NCBI GenBank assembly: GCA_003605115.1
Contig: QZKY01000001.1
Coordinates: 62,001 to 126,000 of the forward strand
Source: Oxalobacter sp.
GTDB lineage: Bacteria; Pseudomonadota; Gammaproteobacteria; Burkholderiales; Burkholderiaceae_D
Reading direction: 5' to 3'
Length of the DNA: 64,000 nt
Below are positions 46,398 through 54,996 of the stretch, one piece after another (the first letter of the stretch is position 1; the number at the start of each line of letters is the position of its first letter). The translations under genes and the position numbers were made by a program. The notes below the pieces were generated by a model. It worked only from the letters and a program-made list of their open reading frames with translations. It ran no database searches and was not told the origin of the DNA.

Positions 46398-47594
46398 TCA
46401 GATAATTTCCAGCTCGGCGCGCAAAGAACCTGCCGCCTTCATCGCCTGCAAAATGGCCACCAAATCATGCGGTGTGGCGCCCAATGAATTCAGCGCCTTC
46501 ACCACATCCGACAGCGAAACAGATTGGTTCACCAAAAACACCGCCGGGCCGCGCTTGGCACCCCCTGCCGCAGCCTCCGCCTGCTCGGCCGCAGCACCTG
46601 CTTCATCGGAAGTCACCACAACGGATAAATTGCCATGCGCAATGGCGCACGGTTCAACGGTGACGTTTCGGTTGACGACAATGGATCCGGTTCTGGAATT
46701 CAAAATCACTTTTGCGCTAGCTTCGGTCACAACGACGTCAATGTTTTCCACGGCCGCAAGGAAACTCACGCGCTCATCAATACCGGAAGGCGCGCGCACC
46801 CGAATCACGCGACCATTTTGCGCAGACGCCGTGTTCGCCCCAAAACGCTTGTTGATGGCGGCCGCCACTAGGCTGGCGTTGGAAAAATTATTGTCGTTAA
46901 GCTCCAAATGAACCAGATTACCTTCCCCCAGCGTCGTCATGACCGGACGCTCAACTGTCGCACCGCTTGAAATTCTGCCGACACTCAAATGATTGGGCTG
47001 ACCGCGCGCGCCGCTCGTCGGTGCGCTGGCAATGTTCACAGAAACATTGCCTTGTGCAATCGCATAAATCTTGCCGTCCGCACCTTTCAAGGGCGTCATC
47101 ACTAAGGTTCCGCCACGCAAACTTTTTGCGTTACCGATCGATGAAACGGTCACATCTACCGTCTGACCTGGTTGGGAAAATGGCGGCAGTGAAGCAGTGA
47201 CCATCACCGCAGCGACATTTTTCAATTGCAAGCTGTTGCTTGATGGCAGGTTGATCCCCATTTGCTGCAACATGCTGACAATGCTTTGAACGGTAAACGG
47301 CGTTTGCGTCGTCTGGTCACCACTCCCATCCAAGCCCACGACCAAACCATAACCAACCAATTGGTTATGCCGCACGCCTTGTATGCTAACCAAATCCTTG
47401 ATGCGTTCTGCGTGAACGACATTGCTCGCGAACAGCGCAAAACAGCACAAGGCGAGACAGAAAATTCTTTGAATGAATGGCGTCGGAGTTAATTTTTGAA
47501 TAAATGGGGTCAGAGTTTTATTTTTGCGCAGCAAAAATTTACTCTGACCCCATTTATTCTGACCCCATTTATTCATTGTCGTTTGGCTTTTCAT
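46398..47594 (-). CDS. flgI: Flagellar P-ring protein FlgI with repeat-derived signal-peptide extension
   Basis: Periplasmic P-ring subunit, 398 residues. From about residue 63 it is a normal FlgI (ERIKDLVSIQGVRHNQLVGYGLVVGLDGSGDQT). The signal peptide core IFCLALCCFALFASNVVHA is preceded by an n-region of about 43 residues instead of fewer than 15. Residues 7-43 (NKWGQNKWGQ..., LTPFIQK, LTPTPFIQR) are encoded by a palindromic REP-like repeat. The ATG at 47594 has AGGA well placed. The excess over the 365 residues of E. coli FlgI matches the insertion. Export may still work, because the frame and hydrophobic core are kept. Confidence 0.93.
   Translation of the reverse strand: MKSQTTMNKWGQNKWGQSKFLLRKNKTLTPFIQKLTPTPFIQRIFCLALCCFALFASNVVHAERIKDLVSIQGVRHNQLVGYGLVVGLDGSGDQTTQTPFTVQSIVSMLQQMGINLPSSNSLQLKNVAAVMVTASLPPFSQPGQTVDVTVSSIGNAKSLRGGTLVMTPLKGADGKIYAIAQGNVSVNIASAPTSGARGQPNHLSVGRISSGATVERPVMTTLGEGNLVHLELNDNNFSNASLVAAAINKRFGANTASAQNGRVIRVRAPSGIDERVSFLAAVENIDVVVTEASAKVILNSRTGSIVVNRNVTVEPCAIAHGNLSVVVTSDEAGAAAEQAEAAAGGAKRGPAVFLVNQSVSLSDVVKALNSLGATPHDLVAILQAMKAAGSLRAELEII
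47471..47574. repeat. REP-like palindromic repeat inside the 5' end of flgI
   Basis: Two 19-base arms GAATAAATGGGGTCAGAGT are perfect inverted repeats (47498-47516 and 47541-47559), with a smaller TTTTTGC/GCAAAAA stem between them. A further direct copy (TCTGACCCCATTTATTC, 47558-47574) and a degenerate copy (47471-47489) flank them. The GGGGTCAGA motif resembles intergenic palindromes that accompany RAYT (Y1-type) transposases in many proteobacteria; that link is from memory, not tested here. Confidence 0.85.
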
Positions 47595-47615
47595 GCGATC
47601 ATCCTGTCAAATCAA

Positions 47616-48308
47616 TCAAATGGGAGAGACGCTCAAGAAGAAGCGTGCGAGAATTGACATCAGATCAGCCATGTCCAGACGCATGTTGGAGCGATACTCC
47701 ACGCGTGCATCCGCCACAAGCGATGATGAAATCAGGTTGCCTGAGGTGATGTTTTTCGGATCGACAATCCCTGAAATGCGGATAAATTCGGTTCCGCGAT
47801 CCATCGCAATCTGCTTTTCTCCCTTGACCAGCAAATTACCGTTCGGGAGCACATCGGCAACAACGGCACTGATCGTACCGGTAAAATTGTTGCTGGAACT
47901 GGTCGCACCTTTGTCTTCAAATTTATTGGCTGTAGAAGTGGAAACGCCGAGCTTTTCCAAATCCCGGTTGGCTATATTAAAAACTTGCAACATGGAGTTG
48001 GATGCGCTCCCCGTATGACTGGCTGAACCGGCGCCTTGCTTAGCTGCGCTGGTTTTTTCATTGATGACGATGGTGATTGTGTCACCGACGTACATGGCGC
48101 GGCGATCTTCATACATCGGTCGGAAACTGCCAGACTGGAAGATTGCACCGTTGCTTGCCGGGGCAACGGGGGCAACTTTCGGTTTGGCCGGTATGTCGTG
48201 CGTAATCGTGTCAGGTGTCATAGCACACCCGCCCAACACTGCAAGCGTCATCAAAACGGCGAGCCATTTTCTGGAACGTGCCCTAAAAAATGAGCTTGTT
48301 TTTTTCAT
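47616..48308 (-). CDS. flgH: Flagellar L-ring lipoprotein FlgH
   Basis: A 230-residue outer-membrane L-ring subunit. The lipobox LAVLGGC places the acylated Cys at 28. The body is typical (GAIFQSGSFRPMYEDRRAMYVGDTITIVINEKTSAAKQ, LVKGEKQIAMDRGTEFIRISGIVDPKNI). E. coli FlgH has 232 residues. It lies 65 bases after flgG and 21 before flgI. Confidence 0.97.
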   Translation of the reverse strand: MKKTSSFFRARSRKWLAVLMTLAVLGGCAMTPDTITHDIPAKPKVAPVAPASNGAIFQSGSFRPMYEDRRAMYVGDTITIVINEKTSAAKQGAGSASHTGSASNSMLQVFNIANRDLEKLGVSTSTANKFEDKGATSSSNNFTGTISAVVADVLPNGNLLVKGEKQIAMDRGTEFIRISGIVDPKNITSGNLISSSLVADARVEYRSNMRLDMADLMSILARFFLSVSPI

Positions 48309-48373
48309 TGTCCACCCGCTTTCTATGCTTTCAGATCTTCAATTGCATTTCACGCAAACACGATATCGCTTCA

Positions 48374-49156
48374 TTACAACTGCGCGAGTTTTTGAAGCAT
48401 TTGATCGGAGGCGGTAATCGCCTTGCTGTTAATTTCATATGCTCGCTGCGTTTGAATCATGTTCACCAATTCCTCGGCCACATTCACGTTCGAGGTTTCG
48501 ATATAACCCTGTATCAGCAAACCGGCACCGTTCGTGCCTGGCGTATTGGTGCTGGGCGTACCGGAGGCGGTGGTTTCCACATACAAATTTTCGCCACGGC
48601 TTTCGAGGCCGGTCGGATTGACAAACGTGGCCAGTTGCAGGGTGCCGACCTGTGAAGGCGTTACCGAACCCGCCTGAAGCACTGAAACCGTCCCGTCACG
48701 ACCAATGGTGATGCTGGTGGCATCCGCAGGAATGGTGATGGCCGGTTGCACGGTAAAACCACTCGATGTCACCAATTGTCCTTGACTGTCTGTCTGAAAC
48801 GAACCGTCACGTGTATAAGCGGTTGTGCCATCCGGCAGCAATACTTGGAAAAATCCCGTTCCTTGAATCGCAACGTCTTTGCTGTTGCTTGTCTGCGTCA
48901 GATTGCCTTGCGTATGGATGCGCTCGGTTGCCACGGGACGCACACCGGTGCCGATTTGCAAACCGGAAGGCAGTTCCGTTTGTTGCGAGGTTTTTGCCCC
49001 GGGCTGACGTATGGTCTGATACAGCAAATCCTCGAATATAGCGCGCGACTTTTTGAACCCCGTCGTGCTGACGTTAGCGAGATTGTTGGAAATAATATCC
49101 ATCTGGGTCTGTTGTGCATCGAGACCGGTTTTGGCAATCCAAAGTGAGCGAAGCAT
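48374..49156 (-). CDS. flgG: Flagellar distal rod protein FlgG
   Basis: A 260-residue rod protein, exactly the E. coli length. N-terminal [39 protein letters not shown] and C-terminal [37 protein letters not shown] are canonical. AGGAGG precedes the ATG. It lies 30 bases after flgF. Confidence 0.97.
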   Translation of the reverse strand: MLRSLWIAKTGLDAQQTQMDIISNNLANVSTTGFKKSRAIFEDLLYQTIRQPGAKTSQQTELPSGLQIGTGVRPVATERIHTQGNLTQTSNSKDVAIQGTGFFQVLLPDGTTAYTRDGSFQTDSQGQLVTSSGFTVQPAITIPADATSITIGRDGTVSVLQAGSVTPSQVGTLQLATFVNPTGLESRGENLYVETTASGTPSTNTPGTNGAGLLIQGYIETSNVNVAEELVNMIQTQRAYEINSKAITASDQMLQKLAQL

Positions 49157-49186
49157 CTTGTCCTCCTGATCATCTATTTAAATGCA

Positions 49187-49927
49187 CTACCCAAGCGAAA
49201 GAATCTGATTTGCTCTGTCCGCATTGCTCTCGGCATTCTTCAGCAAATTCATGTGTAACTCGAAATTTCTCGCCAGCGTAATCATGTTCACCATGGCTTC
49301 CGCCATGTTGACGTTGCTGCTTTCAATCGCCCCGCCTACCACCACCACATTTTCATCCACTTCAAAGGGATTGCCATCTTGTGAACGAAACAAGCCATCC
49401 GCGCCGCGCACCAGTTCCGCTTCTGCCGGATTGACGAGTTTCAGACGCCCCAGCGCCGTCACAATATTGGGCGTGGTATTGCGAGAAATGCCGGAAACGG
49501 TTCCATCTTTCGCAATGGCCAGCTCTGTATCCGGTGGAACGGTGATGGGGCCGCCATCGCCCATCACGCTCAAACCACTTTGGGTTTGCAACTGACCATT
49601 TTCATCCAGCTTGAGATTGCCGCTGCGCGTATAGGCTTCCGTACCATCAGCAAGCTGCACGGCAATCCAGCCTTTGCCATGCACAGCCACATCCATCGGA
49701 TTGCCGGTCTGATGAATCACGCCTGATTCAAAGTTGGTTCCAACCGTGGCATCCACGACAAATGTACGTGTCGGCAAACCTTCGCTGATCACGGGCACTG
49801 CGCGAAAAGAATCGATTTGCGCACGAAACCCGCTCGTCGTCACATTGGCCAGGTTATTCGCAACAGTCGACTGTTGCTCCAGGATGTGCTTGGCGCCGGT
49901 CATGGCGGTATATATCAGTCGATCCAT
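49187..49927 (-). CDS. flgF: Flagellar proximal rod protein FlgF
   Basis: A 246-residue rod protein (MDRLIYTAMTGAKHILEQQSTVANNLANVTTSGFRAQ, ending MVNMITLARNFELHMNLLKNAESNADRANQIL). AAGGAGG precedes the ATG. The family and place between flgE and flgG are unambiguous. Confidence 0.97.
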   Translation of the reverse strand: MDRLIYTAMTGAKHILEQQSTVANNLANVTTSGFRAQIDSFRAVPVISEGLPTRTFVVDATVGTNFESGVIHQTGNPMDVAVHGKGWIAVQLADGTEAYTRSGNLKLDENGQLQTQSGLSVMGDGGPITVPPDTELAIAKDGTVSGISRNTTPNIVTALGRLKLVNPAEAELVRGADGLFRSQDGNPFEVDENVVVVGGAIESSNVNMAEAMVNMITLARNFELHMNLLKNAESNADRANQILSLG

Positions 49928-49970
49928 CTTTTACTCCTCCTTACCCAAAACAATGCAACCCCTCCTGCGC

Positions 49971-51557
49971 TTACAGGTTCACCAGCGTTTGCATGATTTC
50001 GTCTTGCGTCTTGATGGTTTGCGCGTTGGCCTGGTAGTAGCGTTGCGCCGTGATCATGTTCACCAGCTCACCCGTTAAATCCACGTTGGAATCTTCCACC
50101 GCATTGGATTGCAACACCCCGGAGTTTCCGGCGCCTGGCGCATTGACCAGCGGCTGACCGGAAGTAGATGTTTCTGCCCAAAGATTATTGCCGAGTGGTT
50201 GCAAACCGTTGGGATTGGTGAACGATGCCAACACCACTTGACCCAGCGTCGCGGTTTGACCGTTCGTGTAACGTCCATTGATCATGCCGTCATCACCAAT
50301 CGTGAACCCCGCCAAGCTACCGGAGGTGAAACCATCCTGAACCAGCGAGTTGACGCTAAATGCGGAACCGAATTGTGTGGTGCCACTAAAGTCCAGCGAA
50401 ATGCCGATAGGCGTTGCCGCGCCGGTCCACACAGGAACACCAAGCGTGATGGGAAGCGCGGTGATCAATGCCCCGGAAGCATTGAAATTCAGTGTCCCCA
50501 ACACAGGGGTGTGTGCCTGCGAACCAACTTGTGCGGCACTTAATCCAGTTTGCGTCAAAAATGTGGCTCGATTGGCTGTTGCATCGGCAAGATCGTCGCC
50601 AACGCCAAGCAGCGCAACCGTAATACTGCCTCCCGTTGGCGTTGTATCGAGCGTGATGATACCGGCACCATCTGCCGTCGCCGTCACCCCGGTTGCTGCG
50701 GTTTGAAGATTGATGGCTGCGGCAATATTAGCGCCCTGGGCGGCGGCCGTTCCACCCGCTGCGATGGCGGTAGAAATCGTGACACCGTTGATCGAAAAGG
50801 TATTGGCAGGAATGGCGGTCAATGAAGTGGGCGCGCCGGGTGCCACGACAGGTGCCGTTGATGTGGCAGGCACAACGGCTGTCGCACCTAACTGAACACC
50901 ATCGGAAACGCTATACACATCCCATTCATTCGCGCTCGTTTTCACAAAATAGGTTTGCAGCACGTGAGAATTCCCCAGCGAGTCATATACCGTTACCGCA
51001 GTAGAACTGTTGAATGTGGTCGAATCGTTCGGGTTAAATGGCGAATTCGTCGGAACGGTTTGCGTGGAATTAAGATTCAGCACAGCATTCACTTCCGTCG
51101 TCGGGGAAGGGGTCAGGTCTGAGGTATTGATGTTGATTTCCGTCGGCGCACCCACTGAGAGAACCCCGCCAGCATCCGCCATGTACCCTGTCAAGCGACT
51201 GCCGGTTGAGTTAATGATGTAACCGCCGTTATCCAGTTGGAACTGGCCGTTACGCGTATAGGTGATCGTGCCGCCATCACTCATCCGGAAAAAGCCGTTA
51301 CCGTTGATCGCCACGTCCAGTGTATTGTTGGATGTCGTGATATTGCCTTGTGTGAATTGCTGCGCCACCTGCGCCACCTTCACGCCAATACCCACCGACG
51401 TACCACCAGCGCCGGAAAGCGCATTCGCATACACATCCGCGAAAATGGTTTGCCCCGATTTAAAACCGACCGTACTGGAGTTCGCGACATTGTTGCCAAT
51501 CGAATCCAAATATGTCGATGCTGCATTCAATCCGCTTAAGCCGTGCTGGAAGCTCAT
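49971..51557 (-). CDS. flgE: Flagellar hook protein FlgE, enlarged
   Basis: Hook subunit, 528 residues against about 402 in E. coli. The ends are standard (SFQHGLSGLNAASTYLDSIGNNVANSSTVGFKSGQ, and GELVNMITAQRYYQANAQTIKTQDEIMQTLVNL). Residues about 246-345 contain a unit alike in plan to the Flagellin_IN repeats of FliC (FSINGVTISTAIAAGG ... ANIAAAINLQTAATGVTATADGAGIITL). This inserted unit accounts for most of the extra length. AAGGAG precedes the ATG. Confidence 0.96.
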   Translation of the reverse strand: MSFQHGLSGLNAASTYLDSIGNNVANSSTVGFKSGQTIFADVYANALSGAGGTSVGIGVKVAQVAQQFTQGNITTSNNTLDVAINGNGFFRMSDGGTITYTRNGQFQLDNGGYIINSTGSRLTGYMADAGGVLSVGAPTEININTSDLTPSPTTEVNAVLNLNSTQTVPTNSPFNPNDSTTFNSSTAVTVYDSLGNSHVLQTYFVKTSANEWDVYSVSDGVQLGATAVVPATSTAPVVAPGAPTSLTAIPANTFSINGVTISTAIAAGGTAAAQGANIAAAINLQTAATGVTATADGAGIITLDTTPTGGSITVALLGVGDDLADATANRATFLTQTGLSAAQVGSQAHTPVLGTLNFNASGALITALPITLGVPVWTGAATPIGISLDFSGTTQFGSAFSVNSLVQDGFTSGSLAGFTIGDDGMINGRYTNGQTATLGQVVLASFTNPNGLQPLGNNLWAETSTSGQPLVNAPGAGNSGVLQSNAVEDSNVDLTGELVNMITAQRYYQANAQTIKTQDEIMQTLVNL

Positions 51558-51581
51558 AGTGTTCTCCTTACCCGAAAATCA

Positions 51582-52268
51582 TCAATAAATTTGCACAACA
51601 TCGGCCGTGCTGACGGCACCGATGTTCTCTACATTCAGTTCGATACCTGATGCGCCAGTGCTCACGCTCAATACTTCACCAAAGGAAAGTGTCGTGGCCT
51701 TGACCGCTTCACCAGCGCTGGTAGCGGCAACCTCAAAACTGTATATGCCTGCCTTGGCCGTGTCGCCACCGGAAGTTTTGCCATCCCAGGAATAAGTCAT
51801 CATGCCTGCACTTTTCGCACCCAGGTTTTCCGTATAGACAGCCACACCTGATGAATCGCGTATCGTCAACACGACACTGTCCGCCGCACCGCTTAAATTC
51901 GCCGCGAGTACGCCTTGGGAAGTCGTTGTGCCGCTGGTGTCCGTGGCGCTGTACAGCGCGATGCTTGAGCCTGTCACAAACACGCCGCGTCCGATCATGT
52001 CTGCCGCTTGAAGTGATTGGCTTGTCTGGAAGCTGGCCTGCAAATTCTCAAGCGACACTTGCAATTTGTTGATACCTGTCACCGTCGAGAGTTGCGCCAA
52101 CTGGCTGGTGATTTCGGCATTATCGAGCGGGTTCAGCGGATCCTGATTACGCATTTGCGCGATCAGAATTTTCATGAACCGATCCTCTGCCTCCTTCACA
52201 GAATCAGTCGTACTCGCCGTGGAAGATGTGCCGTTCACGATAGATTGTAGGGATGAGATGGAAGTCAT
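51582..52268 (-). CDS. flgD: Flagellar hook-assembly (cap) protein FlgD
   Basis: A 228-residue scaffold for hook polymerisation. The N-terminal motif is clear (EDRFMKILIAQMRNQDPLNPLDNAEITSQLAQLSTVTGINKLQ). A FlgD Ig/Tudor-like domain follows (MIGRGVFVTGSSI, YSWDGKTSGGDTAKAGIYSFEV). AAAGGA precedes the ATG. It lies 24 bases before flgE. Confidence 0.96.
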   Translation of the reverse strand: MTSISSLQSIVNGTSSTASTTDSVKEAEDRFMKILIAQMRNQDPLNPLDNAEITSQLAQLSTVTGINKLQVSLENLQASFQTSQSLQAADMIGRGVFVTGSSIALYSATDTSGTTTSQGVLAANLSGAADSVVLTIRDSSGVAVYTENLGAKSAGMMTYSWDGKTSGGDTAKAGIYSFEVAATSAGEAVKATTLSFGEVLSVSTGASGIELNVENIGAVSTADVVQIY

Positions 52269-52327
52269 AATTTATCCTTTCGCTGAGACAAAATTGCCGT
52301 CCCGATTGCTTGTCTTTTTAATTGTTT

Positions 52328-52732
52328 CTACTGTCCAATGGTAAGTGTCTTCATCAGCATTGCCTTGGCAGCGTTCATGGTTTCGACGTTGGTTTGGTAA
52401 GCGCGCGTCGCGGAAATCATGTTCACCATCTCTTCTGCAACATTCACGTTGGGCATGTTCACGTATCCCGCTGCATCGGCTTGCGGGTGCCTGGGGTCAT
52501 ATATTTTTTTCGGCGGAGAAGCATCTTCCACCACCTGCGTCACCTTGACGCCGCTTGACACGGAACCCGCAATCGGCGTTTCTTGAAATACCACCTGCTT
52601 TGCCCGATAGGTTTCACCGTTGGCACTGGTCGTGCTGTCGACGTTGGCGATGTTGCTGGCAACAGCATTAAGTCGTTGCCCCTGTGCACTCATGCCAGAA
52701 CCTGCGATATTGAAAATGTTAAAGAGTGACAT
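52328..52732 (-). CDS. flgC: Flagellar proximal rod protein FlgC
   Basis: A 134-residue rod protein, the E. coli length (FNIAGSGMSAQGQRLNAVASNIANVDSTT, then PNVNVAEEMVNMISATRAYQTNVETMNAAKAMLMKTLTI). Its ribosome binding site AAGGA lies inside the end of flgB, 5 bases of gap, so expression is coupled. Confidence 0.97.
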   Translation of the reverse strand: MSLFNIFNIAGSGMSAQGQRLNAVASNIANVDSTTSANGETYRAKQVVFQETPIAGSVSSGVKVTQVVEDASPPKKIYDPRHPQADAAGYVNMPNVNVAEEMVNMISATRAYQTNVETMNAAKAMLMKTLTIGQ

Positions 52733-52737
52733 GATGA

Positions 52738-53151
52738 TTATCCTTGCACGGCGGTCAACAAAGTTTTCAACTGCCCGTTCGCCAGCGTCACGCCAGCTTC
52801 ATAACGCAAAGCGTTGTCAACAAACTGGTTACGCTCAACATCCATATCGACCGTATTGCCATCGACACTTCCCTGGGTAACCGTGCGATACAACAATGGC
52901 GTACCGCCCAGCATGGAAGCCGTCTTGTTACCATCAAGATGCGCCTTGGCAGTTTTAGCAACGCCCAGATTGTTGTTTGCCCCCTGCTCGTTCAGCGCGT
53001 TTTGCAGTGCCTGGGCAAAATCAATGTCACGCGCCTTGTAGTTGGGCGTATCGGCATTGGCGATATTTGACGCCAGAACCTGCTGGCGCTGCGCACGCAC
53101 AGCCAGTGCGATCTGGTGGTACGTCAACACATCGTTCGTTTTTCCGAACAT
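52738..53151 (-). CDS. flgB: Flagellar proximal rod protein FlgB
   Basis: A 137-residue rod protein (MFGKTNDVLTYHQIALAVRAQRQQVLASNIANADTPNYKARDIDF). Three in-frame ATGs are close: 53166, 53157 and 53151. A strong GAGGAGG ribosome binding site touches the one at 53157 and is six bases from that at 53151, which also gives the E. coli length, so 53151 is chosen. It is the first gene of flgBCDEFGHIJKL, divergent from flgA. No sigma-28 or sigma-54 promoter was found in the 170-base gap. Confidence 0.95.
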   Translation of the reverse strand: MFGKTNDVLTYHQIALAVRAQRQQVLASNIANADTPNYKARDIDFAQALQNALNEQGANNNLGVAKTAKAHLDGNKTASMLGGTPLLYRTVTQGSVDGNTVDMDVERNQFVDNALRYEAGVTLANGQLKTLLTAVQG

Positions 53152-53321
53152 CGGCATCCTCCTCATGTCCCGGCAAATGCAGCCGTAGTCAGATTTATAT
53201 AGCTTCAATCATATAAATACGGGGGGGCTTTCCATGCCTCGATAAGCGTTGAAAACGCCGTGCTATTCGCCGCTTTGATTGGAGAAGATGTGCGTAATAT
53301 TGACGCTGAGACAAACTCTTC

Positions 53322-54047
53322 ATGGTCAATATGAAACGGTTTATTCAACCCCAGCTTGCGCTTATGACACTGTTTGTGGCACTGTTTGCCGCGAGCGCAT
53401 CCTTTGCGCAAACGGCCGGGCCACGCCAGGATCTGGAGGTGCTCCGCAGCAAAGTCGAGCAACTTCTGAAGGCGCAATCGGCCGGCATGCCCGGAGAAAT
53501 CAAGGTCGTCGTTCATCCCCTTGATCCGCGAACCAGTCTTGCGGCATGCGACGCGCCCGAAGCATTCATGCTGCCCGGCAGACGTGCGTGGGGGAAAACA
53601 TCCGTGGGGGTTCGTTGCAACGCCCCGGCAAAGTGGACGGCTTATGTGAAAGCCACGGTGAAGGTCACGGGCGAGTACCTTGTCGCTGCCAAACCCTTGG
53701 CACAAGGTCATATCGTTTCTCAGGATGATCTGGTCAAAATCAAGGGCGATTTGGCAACGCTTCAACCCGGCGTAATGACCAATTCGAAGGAAATTCTGGG
53801 ACAAAAGGTCTCCATGTCGATACCTTTGGGTGCCCCCATACGCAAGAGCTGGCTTCGGCCGCAACTGGCCGTACAATCCGGTCAAACCGTCCGCTTGGTT
53901 TCACTCGGTTCTGGCTTTCGGGTAACCGCCGAAGGGCGGGCACTCGGCAGTGCCAACGAAGGACAACTGGTGCAAACTCGCACCCCCTCCGGGCAAACTG
54001 TGAGCGGCATTGCAAGATCAGGAGGGGTCGTTGAAGTCACTTTTTAA
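53322..54047 (+). CDS. flgA: P-ring assembly chaperone FlgA
   Basis: A 241-residue periplasmic protein that helps FlgI assemble. The signal peptide (LALMTLFVALFAASASFAQ) is followed by the SAF-type domain (YLVAAKPLAQGHIVSQDDLVKIKGDL) and the C-terminal half (LRPQLAVQSGQTVRLVSLGSGFRVTAEGRALGSANEGQLVQTRTPSGQTVSGIA). The start is 53322 or the ATG at 53331; neither has a good ribosome binding site. Confidence 0.94.
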   Translation: MVNMKRFIQPQLALMTLFVALFAASASFAQTAGPRQDLEVLRSKVEQLLKAQSAGMPGEIKVVVHPLDPRTSLAACDAPEAFMLPGRRAWGKTSVGVRCNAPAKWTAYVKATVKVTGEYLVAAKPLAQGHIVSQDDLVKIKGDLATLQPGVMTNSKEILGQKVSMSIPLGAPIRKSWLRPQLAVQSGQTVRLVSLGSGFRVTAEGRALGSANEGQLVQTRTPSGQTVSGIARSGGVVEVTF

Positions 54048-54076
54048 AAATGACCCTTGCTGGCTTGCCAAAAGAC

Positions 54077-54103
54077 TCAAGTTATTGAAAATTGCTCCGA
54101 TAA
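54077..54103 (+). promoter_or_regulatory. Sigma-28 (FliA) promoter of flgMN
   Basis: TCAAGTTA, an 11-base spacer, then TCCGATAA, 13 of 16 matches to the FliA consensus, 45 bases upstream of the flgM start. A FliA promoter here would let the sigma factor drive its own antagonist, as in enteric bacteria. Confidence 0.8.
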
Positions 54104-54148
54104 GTAATCAGGGTTAAAGTATCTTGACCAGTTACAAAGGACAATCCC

Positions 54149-54478
54149 GTGAAAATTAATGACCCTCTTAAAAAAACTGCAGGACTGACAACCGGTGGCA
54201 CGACCCCTGCTGCGTCAGGTGCGTCGGCCACGATAGGCAAAGGCGGCGAAAAGACCGAGGCGGTCGATTCTGGCCAAACCTCCGCCGTTAATGTTCAGTT
54301 GTCATCACAGGCACAATCGCTGGCCTCTCAGGTTGCGAGCGCAAGTGCGTTTGATGCCGGCAAAGTCGAAGAAATCAAGGCTGCCATTGCCAGCGGCACA
54401 TTCAAGGTGGATGCTGAAAAGGTGGCAGAAGGTTTGATCGATACAGTGCGCGATTTGATACAAAGCCGCAAAGGATAA
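54149..54478 (+). CDS. flgM: Anti-sigma-28 factor FlgM
   Basis: A 109-residue protein that binds FliA until the hook is finished and FlgM is exported. The N-terminus is disordered and Gly/Thr/Ala-rich. The C-terminal sigma-binding helices are visible (VNVQLSSQAQSLASQVASASAFDAGKVEEIKAAIASGTFKVDAEKVAEGLIDTVRDLI). AAAGGACAA precedes the ATG. flgN follows after 12 bases. Confidence 0.95.
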   Translation: MKINDPLKKTAGLTTGGTTPAASGASATIGKGGEKTEAVDSGQTSAVNVQLSSQAQSLASQVASASAFDAGKVEEIKAAIASGTFKVDAEKVAEGLIDTVRDLIQSRKG

Positions 54479-54490
54479 AAAAGGATAATC

Positions 54491-54979
54491 ATGGCTGTTT
54501 TCGCCCCGAATCCAACGGAAAAACTCGATCAGGAACTGGATACGGCACGTCAATTGATGACTGTGCTGAAAGAAGAACAAAGCCAGTTAATCAAAGCCAA
54601 TATCGATTCCCTGGAGCCTTTGGTGGGCAAAAAATCGGCCTTGATCGCGCGCATGTCAGAGCTGGCAAAAGCGCGCCTGACCGTCCTGACGCAAATGGGT
54701 TATCCCGCAGAAGAAGCCAGCATGCAAAAATGGCTGGACAGTCCTGCTGCTCAGTCCATCAAGAAGGCGCCCATCAAAAAAACCTGGGATGAGTTGCGCG
54801 CGATCATTCGCTCTTCCAAAGCATTGAACCGCACCAACGGTTTGCTGATCAGCACCCATATGTCACGCAGCCAAGCCGCTTTGCAGGTTTTACAAGGCAA
54901 CCAGGGTGGCGCACAAGTCTATGGCCGAAACGGTCAAACCAGCGTGCAAACCACCAGTCGCAGTCTTGTCGTTGGCTGA
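54491..54979 (+). CDS. flgN: Flagellar export chaperone FlgN
   Basis: A 162-residue helical chaperone for FlgK and FlgL (LDTARQLMTVLKEEQSQLIKANIDSLEPLVGKKSALIARMSELAKAR, then KALNRTNGLLISTHMSRSQAALQVL). The C-terminal tail (VYGRNGQTSVQTTSR) matches the family. AAAGGATAAT precedes the ATG. It converges on rlmJ with 17 bases between stops. Confidence 0.94.
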   Translation: MAVFAPNPTEKLDQELDTARQLMTVLKEEQSQLIKANIDSLEPLVGKKSALIARMSELAKARLTVLTQMGYPAEEASMQKWLDSPAAQSIKKAPIKKTWDELRAIIRSSKALNRTNGLLISTHMSRSQAALQVLQGNQGGAQVYGRNGQTSVQTTSRSLVVG

Positions 54980-54996
54980 TTACACGGGCACATCCC

